From: Candidatus Omnitrophota bacterium | GTDB taxonomy: Bacteria; Omnitrophota; Gorgyraeia; Gygaellales; Profunditerraquicolaceae | DNA length: 10,357 nucleotides | NCBI GenBank assembly: GCA_028714055.1 | Contig: JAQTNB010000024.1 | Coordinates: 1 to 10,357, forward strand | Direction of reading: 5' to 3' | Shown here: positions 7,498-10,357 of the stretch, piece by piece | How positions within the stretch are numbered: the first letter of the stretch is position 1 | How the letters are laid out: each line of letters starts with the position of its first letter | The notes under the pieces: model-generated | Told to the model about the DNA's origin: nothing | The model's database searches: none | The model's input: the letters and a program-made list of their open reading frames with translations, nothing else | Translations under genes and position numbers: made by a program

Positions 7498-8589
7498 TTA
7501 AAGGCGGATGGCCTTCAGTTTCTGTATGACGGCGTCTGCCATTTCCTTGGTGCCTGCGGCAGTGCGGTCGTCACGGTGGGGCTTGAGGTCGTAGGTCACC
7601 GTTTTGCCTTCGGCTATGACGGATTTAAGCGCCTCTTCCAGCCTGTGCGCCGCCTCCGTTTCTCCCAGGTAGTCAAGCATCAATGCTCCGGAAAGGATCA
7701 TCGCCGCCGGGTTGACTTTATTCATCCCCTGGTACTTGGGGGCAGAGCCGTGCACCGCCTCAAAGACCGCCAGCCCTTCTCCGATGTTGGCGCCGGGGGC
7801 GATCCCCAGCCCGCCGATGAGGCCCGCGCAGAGGTCCGAGATAATGTCCCCGTAGAGGTTGGGCAGGACGAGTACGTCGTAATTTTGAGGCTTCTGCACC
7901 AGCTGCATGGACATGTTGTCAACGATGGCTTCTTCAAAGATTATCTTATCCGCGTAATCTTTCGCGACTTCCCTGCCGGTTTTCAGGAAAAGCCCGTCGG
8001 TAAATTTCATGATGTTCGCCTTATGGACTATGGTCACTTTCTTGCGGTTGTGCCTGAGGGCGTATTCAAAGGCAAAGGAGACGATGCGTTTGGACGCGAA
8101 GGCTGAGATCGGCTTGATCGAGATCCCGGAATCAGGCCTGATCTTCCGTTGGGAAAGCCTTTCGGTCTCCGAGATGATGCTTGCCGCCGCGGGGGTCCCC
8201 TGTTCGAACTCGATCCCCGCGTAGAGGTCTTCGGTGTTTTCGCGCACGATCACCAGGTCGATGTCGGCAAAACGGCTGCGCACGCCCTGGTATGATTTTG
8301 CCGGCCGTACGCAGGCATAGAGGTCCAGCGCCTGGCGGATCGCCACATTGACCGAACGAAAACCCCCTCCTATCGGCGTGATGATCGGGCCTTTGAGCGC
8401 TACCTTGTTGCGGCGGATAGAATCGATGGTTGCATCCGGAAGCAGGGACCCGTTTTTGTCAAGGGACGTCTGTCCCGCGAGCGCCTCTTCCCAATTGATC
8501 GCGACGCCCGTTGCCTCAATGCACCTGCGCGCCGCCTCGGTCACTTCGGGGCCGATACCGTCTCCGGGGATAAGCGTAGCCGTATACAT
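7498..8589 (-). CDS. Isocitrate dehydrogenase, short (about 360-residue) form
   Basis: This 363-residue member of the isocitrate/isopropylmalate dehydrogenase family has residues that mark isocitrate use. FRSVNVAIR (77-85) supplies S79, N81 and R85, matching the S-x-N-xxx-R of isocitrate dehydrogenase, whereas LeuB has a different pattern there. R95, R116, Y123, K190, D224, D248 and D252 fill the remaining substrate and metal positions. It oxidatively decarboxylates isocitrate to 2-oxoglutarate. The overall form is like NAD-type (IDH3-like) enzymes, yet the coenzyme region has K285, Y286, V292 and Y333 at the positions of E. coli Icd K344, Y345, V351 and Y391, which bind the NADP 2'-phosphate; the Arg395 position is Pro (P337). 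Coenzyme preference is therefore uncertain, leaning to NADP. The ATG shares one base with the upstream stop (TGATG). A leuB annotation would be wrong. Confidence 0.9.
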   Translation of the reverse strand: MYTATLIPGDGIGPEVTEAARRCIEATGVAINWEEALAGQTSLDKNGSLLPDATIDSIRRNKVALKGPIITPIGGGFRSVNVAIRQALDLYACVRPAKSYQGVRSRFADIDLVIVRENTEDLYAGIEFEQGTPAAASIISETERLSQRKIRPDSGISIKPISAFASKRIVSFAFEYALRHNRKKVTIVHKANIMKFTDGLFLKTGREVAKDYADKIIFEEAIVDNMSMQLVQKPQNYDVLVLPNLYGDIISDLCAGLIGGLGIAPGANIGEGLAVFEAVHGSAPKYQGMNKVNPAAMILSGALMLDYLGETEAAHRLEEALKSVIAEGKTVTYDLKPHRDDRTAAGTKEMADAVIQKLKAIRL

Positions 8590-9089
8590 CAGAACTTGAA
8601 CCCTCCGTATTTTTTTATGTAATTCACCGCGCCGCCTTCTTTGAGCAGTTCCTGCATGAAAGGAGGCAGGGGTTTTGTGTTGATCTGCCTGTTTTTTGTC
8701 AGGTTATTCACGATGCCGCGGTCAAGGTCGATCTGCAGGATGTCCCCTTCGTCAATGGAGGAGGTATCCGCTTCCACCAGCGGCAGGCCGATATTGAAGC
8801 TGTTGCGGTAAAAGATGCGCGCGAAATTCTTGGCCAGCACGCAGGTGATCCCGGCTTCCTTGATCACCAGGGGGGCCTGTTCGCGCGATGAGCCCATGCC
8901 GAAATTTTCTCCCGCGACGATGACCGTCGCGCCGGGAGTGATCTTTTTGGGGAATTCCGGGTCGATATCCTCCATGATATGCTTGGCAAGCTCTTTCATG
9001 TCGGTTATGGAAAATTTATACCTTCCGGAAATGATAAAATTCGTATTGATATTGTCGGGCAGCTTTACGGCCTTGCCTTCTATTTTCAC
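8589..9089 (-). CDS. Aconitase/isopropylmalate-isomerase family small subunit (LeuD-like)
   Basis: This 166-residue swivel-domain subunit pairs with a large Fe-S subunit to isomerise a 2-hydroxy-tricarboxylate through a dehydrated intermediate. Motifs from the GTG start are DNINTNFIISGRY (12-24), GENFGMGSSREQAP (60-73) and FARIFYRNSFNIGLP (89-103), all standard for stand-alone small subunits of the archaeal/short LeuD type. The substrate loop after GRY reads K-F-S (25-27), unlike the YLRx or YLVx patterns I recall for homoaconitase and isopropylmalate isomerase. Since isocitrate and malate dehydrogenases follow directly and no leuA or leuB is seen, citrate/aconitate is the likely substrate, by inference. 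The GTG at 9089 has a good ribosome site; a TTG at 9104 would add five residues but has none. The large-subunit gene is separated from it by pilT. Confidence 0.85.
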   Translation of the reverse strand: MKIEGKAVKLPDNINTNFIISGRYKFSITDMKELAKHIMEDIDPEFPKKITPGATVIVAGENFGMGSSREQAPLVIKEAGITCVLAKNFARIFYRNSFNIGLPLVEADTSSIDEGDILQIDLDRGIVNNLTKNRQINTKPLPPFMQELLKEGGAVNYIKKYGGFKF

Positions 9090-9093
9090 CGTT

Positions 9094-9101
9094 CTTCCTT
9101 T
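9094..9101 (-). promoter_or_regulatory. Shine-Dalgarno that sets the small-subunit start at GTG 9089
   Basis: The minus strand reads AAAGGAAG, with the GGA core 6 bases before GTG 9089. A TTG start at 9104 would place this sequence inside the coding region and leave no ribosome site upstream, so the GTG is preferred. Confidence 0.65.
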
Positions 9102-9107
9102 CAAAAT

Positions 9108-10154
9108 TTAGAGCTGCTTGAACTCTTCGGGGTTTTTCACTTTCGAGAGCGCGGTATCCAGCGTGATCATCCTTTTTTGCACCAGTTCTTTAAGCGATTT
9201 ATCCATCGTTTTCATGCCGTATTGGCTGCCGGTCTGCATCAGCGTCGGGATCTGCTCGATCTCCTGCTCGCGTATCAGGTTCCTGATCGCCGGGGTCCCG
9301 ATCATGATCTCGGTTGCCAGGACCCTTCCCTGCCCCGAGGAATGGGGCAGCAGGAGCTGTGAGACGACTCCCTGGAGGCAGTCTGCCAACTGCAGTTTAA
9401 CCTGCTGCTGCTGATGAGGCGGAAATACGTCGATGATCCTCTCGATCGTCTGCGGGGCATCGGGGGTGTGCAGGGTCGCCAGCACCAGGTGCCCTGTTTC
9501 GGCCGCGGTGAGGGCGGTGGAGATCGTTTCCAGGTCGCGCATCTCGCCTACGACGATGACATTGGGGTCCTGGCGCAGCGCGTGGCGCAAGGCCTCCGCG
9601 AAGGAATGGGTATCGCTGTATACTTCGCGCTGCTTGAGGATGCTTTTTTTATTGGTATGCAAAAATTCTATGGGGTCTTCGATGCAGATGATCAGGCATT
9701 CGCGCTCTTCGTTGATCAGGTTGATCATCGCCGCCAGGGTCGTTGTCTTTCCCATGCCCGTCGGTCCGGTGACTAAGACCAGGCCGTTGGGCCTGCGCGC
9801 CAGGTCCGTGATCTGCTGAGGCAGCCCCAATTCCTGGATCGTCGGTATGGTCAGGGGCACTCTTCTGAATGCCGCCTCTACCGCGCCGCGCTGGAAATGG
9901 ATATTGACCCTGAAACGGTCAAGGCCCGGGGGCGCCACGGCAAAATCCAGTTCCAGGTCGCGCTCGAACATCTCTTTTTGGGTATTGGTGAGCACGCTGT
10001 AGATCATGCGCTTAAGGTCGTCCCGGGAAAGCACGCTTTCCGGCGTGCGGTTAAGTTTTCCGTCGATGCGCAGTATCGGCGGCTCTTTCTCCGTCAGGTG
10101 CAGGTCCGATGCTTTTTTTTCTATGCAGCGTTCCAACAGGTCTCGTATTTCCAT
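9108..10154 (-). CDS. pilT: Type IV pilus twitching-motility (retraction) ATPase
   Basis: This 348-residue hexameric secretion-type ATPase powers pilus retraction from the cytoplasmic face of the inner membrane. The N-terminal PAS-like domain begins with the typical KKASDLHLTEKEPPILRIDG. The C-terminal RecA-like domain has Walker A GPTGMGKTT (130-138), the Asp box CIEDPIEF (157-164), Walker B DPNVIVVGEMRD (196-207) and the His box GHLVLATLHT (221-230). AIRNLIRE (289-296), diagnostic of PilT and needed for retraction, is intact, separating it from PilB and GspE, which are longer. PilU is a possible alternative but normally diverges in that motif. The ATG lies 15 bases after the hydratase large-subunit stop and has a strong GGAGG site. 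Its position between two subunit genes of a metabolic enzyme is unusual; no other pilus gene is in view. Confidence 0.96.
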   Translation of the reverse strand: MEIRDLLERCIEKKASDLHLTEKEPPILRIDGKLNRTPESVLSRDDLKRMIYSVLTNTQKEMFERDLELDFAVAPPGLDRFRVNIHFQRGAVEAAFRRVPLTIPTIQELGLPQQITDLARRPNGLVLVTGPTGMGKTTTLAAMINLINEERECLIICIEDPIEFLHTNKKSILKQREVYSDTHSFAEALRHALRQDPNVIVVGEMRDLETISTALTAAETGHLVLATLHTPDAPQTIERIIDVFPPHQQQQVKLQLADCLQGVVSQLLLPHSSGQGRVLATEIMIGTPAIRNLIREQEIEQIPTLMQTGSQYGMKTMDKSLKELVQKRMITLDTALSKVKNPEEFKQL

Positions 10155-10162
10155 ATCGTGTG

Positions 10163-10167
10163 CCTCC
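10163..10167 (-). promoter_or_regulatory. Shine-Dalgarno for pilT
   Basis: The minus strand reads GGAGG, 8 bases before the ATG at 10154. It lies in the 15-base gap after the large-subunit stop codon, consistent with efficient initiation inside a polycistronic message. Confidence 0.7.
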
Positions 10168-10169
10168 GG

Positions 10170-10357
10170 TTAAAAATACTTTCTCGGATCGGTGATCCTT
10201 CCTTCGACGGCAGAAGCGGTTACGGTTGCCGGAGATGCCAAATATATGAAGGCGCGGGGGTTCCCCATTCTGCCTTTGAAATTCCTGTTCGCGGAAGAGA
10301 TGACGGTCTCGCCGTCGGCTGGTATGCCGTTATGCGTCCCTACGCAGGGGCCGCATC
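10170..10357 (-). CDS. Aconitase/isopropylmalate-isomerase family large subunit, C-terminal fragment
   Basis: Reading from the window edge gives 62 codons ending in TAA. The fragment begins CGPCVGTHNG; its C-x-x-C (codons at 10353-10355 and 10344-10346) supplies two of the three [4Fe-4S] ligands of the aconitase superfamily. SSANRNFKGRMGNP then carries the substrate-binding NRNF-GR motif, and YLASPATVTASAVEGRITDP is the typical C-terminal end of LeuC/homoaconitase-type separate large subunits. The true fused aconitases AcnA/AcnB read differently here. It pairs with the small subunit encoded after pilT. Substrate (citrate, isopropylmalate or homocitrate) cannot be settled from this end; the downstream isocitrate and malate dehydrogenase genes favour an aconitase role. 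The start and the third cysteine lie outside the window. Confidence 0.9.
   Translation of the reverse strand, partial: CGPCVGTHNGIPADGETVISSANRNFKGRMGNPRAFIYLASPATVTASAVEGRITDPRKYF

Noticed and set aside
7576..8106. A 176-codon plus-strand open frame opposite the isocitrate dehydrogenase gene.
   Set aside because: It has no family motif and lies wholly inside a full-length dehydrogenase with all active-site residues; a shadow frame.
7498..8589. Annotation as 3-isopropylmalate dehydrogenase (leuB), suggested by the neighbouring LeuCD-like genes.
   Set aside because: The substrate segment has S79, N81 and R85 as in isocitrate dehydrogenase, not the LeuB pattern.

Overview
All 12 genes read here lie on the minus strand, with junctions of at most 20 bases or short overlaps. 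The window therefore looks like the middle of one long polycistronic unit transcribed from high to low coordinates. Both ends are cut inside genes: an aconitase-superfamily large subunit on the right and a glycosyltransferase on the left. I see no RNA genes, mobile elements, CRISPR arrays, promoters or convincing terminators.

In transcription order, the right two thirds (10357 to 4343) is a central-carbon and lipoate block. It holds the C-terminus of an aconitase/isopropylmalate-isomerase type large subunit, a PilT-type twitching ATPase, the matching small subunit, an isocitrate dehydrogenase, a malate dehydrogenase, a dihydrolipoamide dehydrogenase, an octanoyltransferase (LipB) and a free-standing single lipoyl domain. 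Aconitase-like hydratase, isocitrate dehydrogenase and malate dehydrogenase are TCA-cycle steps. Lpd, LipB and the lipoyl domain supply redox recycling, lipoylation and the lipoyl arm of a 2-oxoacid dehydrogenase, but no E1 or E2 catalytic gene is in view. The main oddity is pilT, a surface-motility gene, placed between the two hydratase subunit genes.

The left third (4322 to 1) is a cell-surface polysaccharide block: a membrane-anchored SGNH hydrolase/acyltransferase-like protein, a DegT/DnrJ/EryC1 sugar aminotransferase, a Wzx/MOP-family flippase, and the start of a GT4 glycosyltransferase. It follows the metabolic block after only 20 bases.

The organism is a bacterium, moderately GC-rich by eye and probably Gram-negative-like (type IV pilus retraction ATPase, Wzx-type export). 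Compact operons mixing split LeuCD-like hydratases, TCA dehydrogenases and surface-glycan genes suggest an uncultured lineage such as Omnitrophota or a neighbour. That placement is a low-confidence inference from gene content only. No exotic new system is evident. The most interesting points are the pilT placement, the stand-alone lipoyl carrier, the coenzyme-site residues of the isocitrate dehydrogenase and the uncertain substrate of the hydratase.
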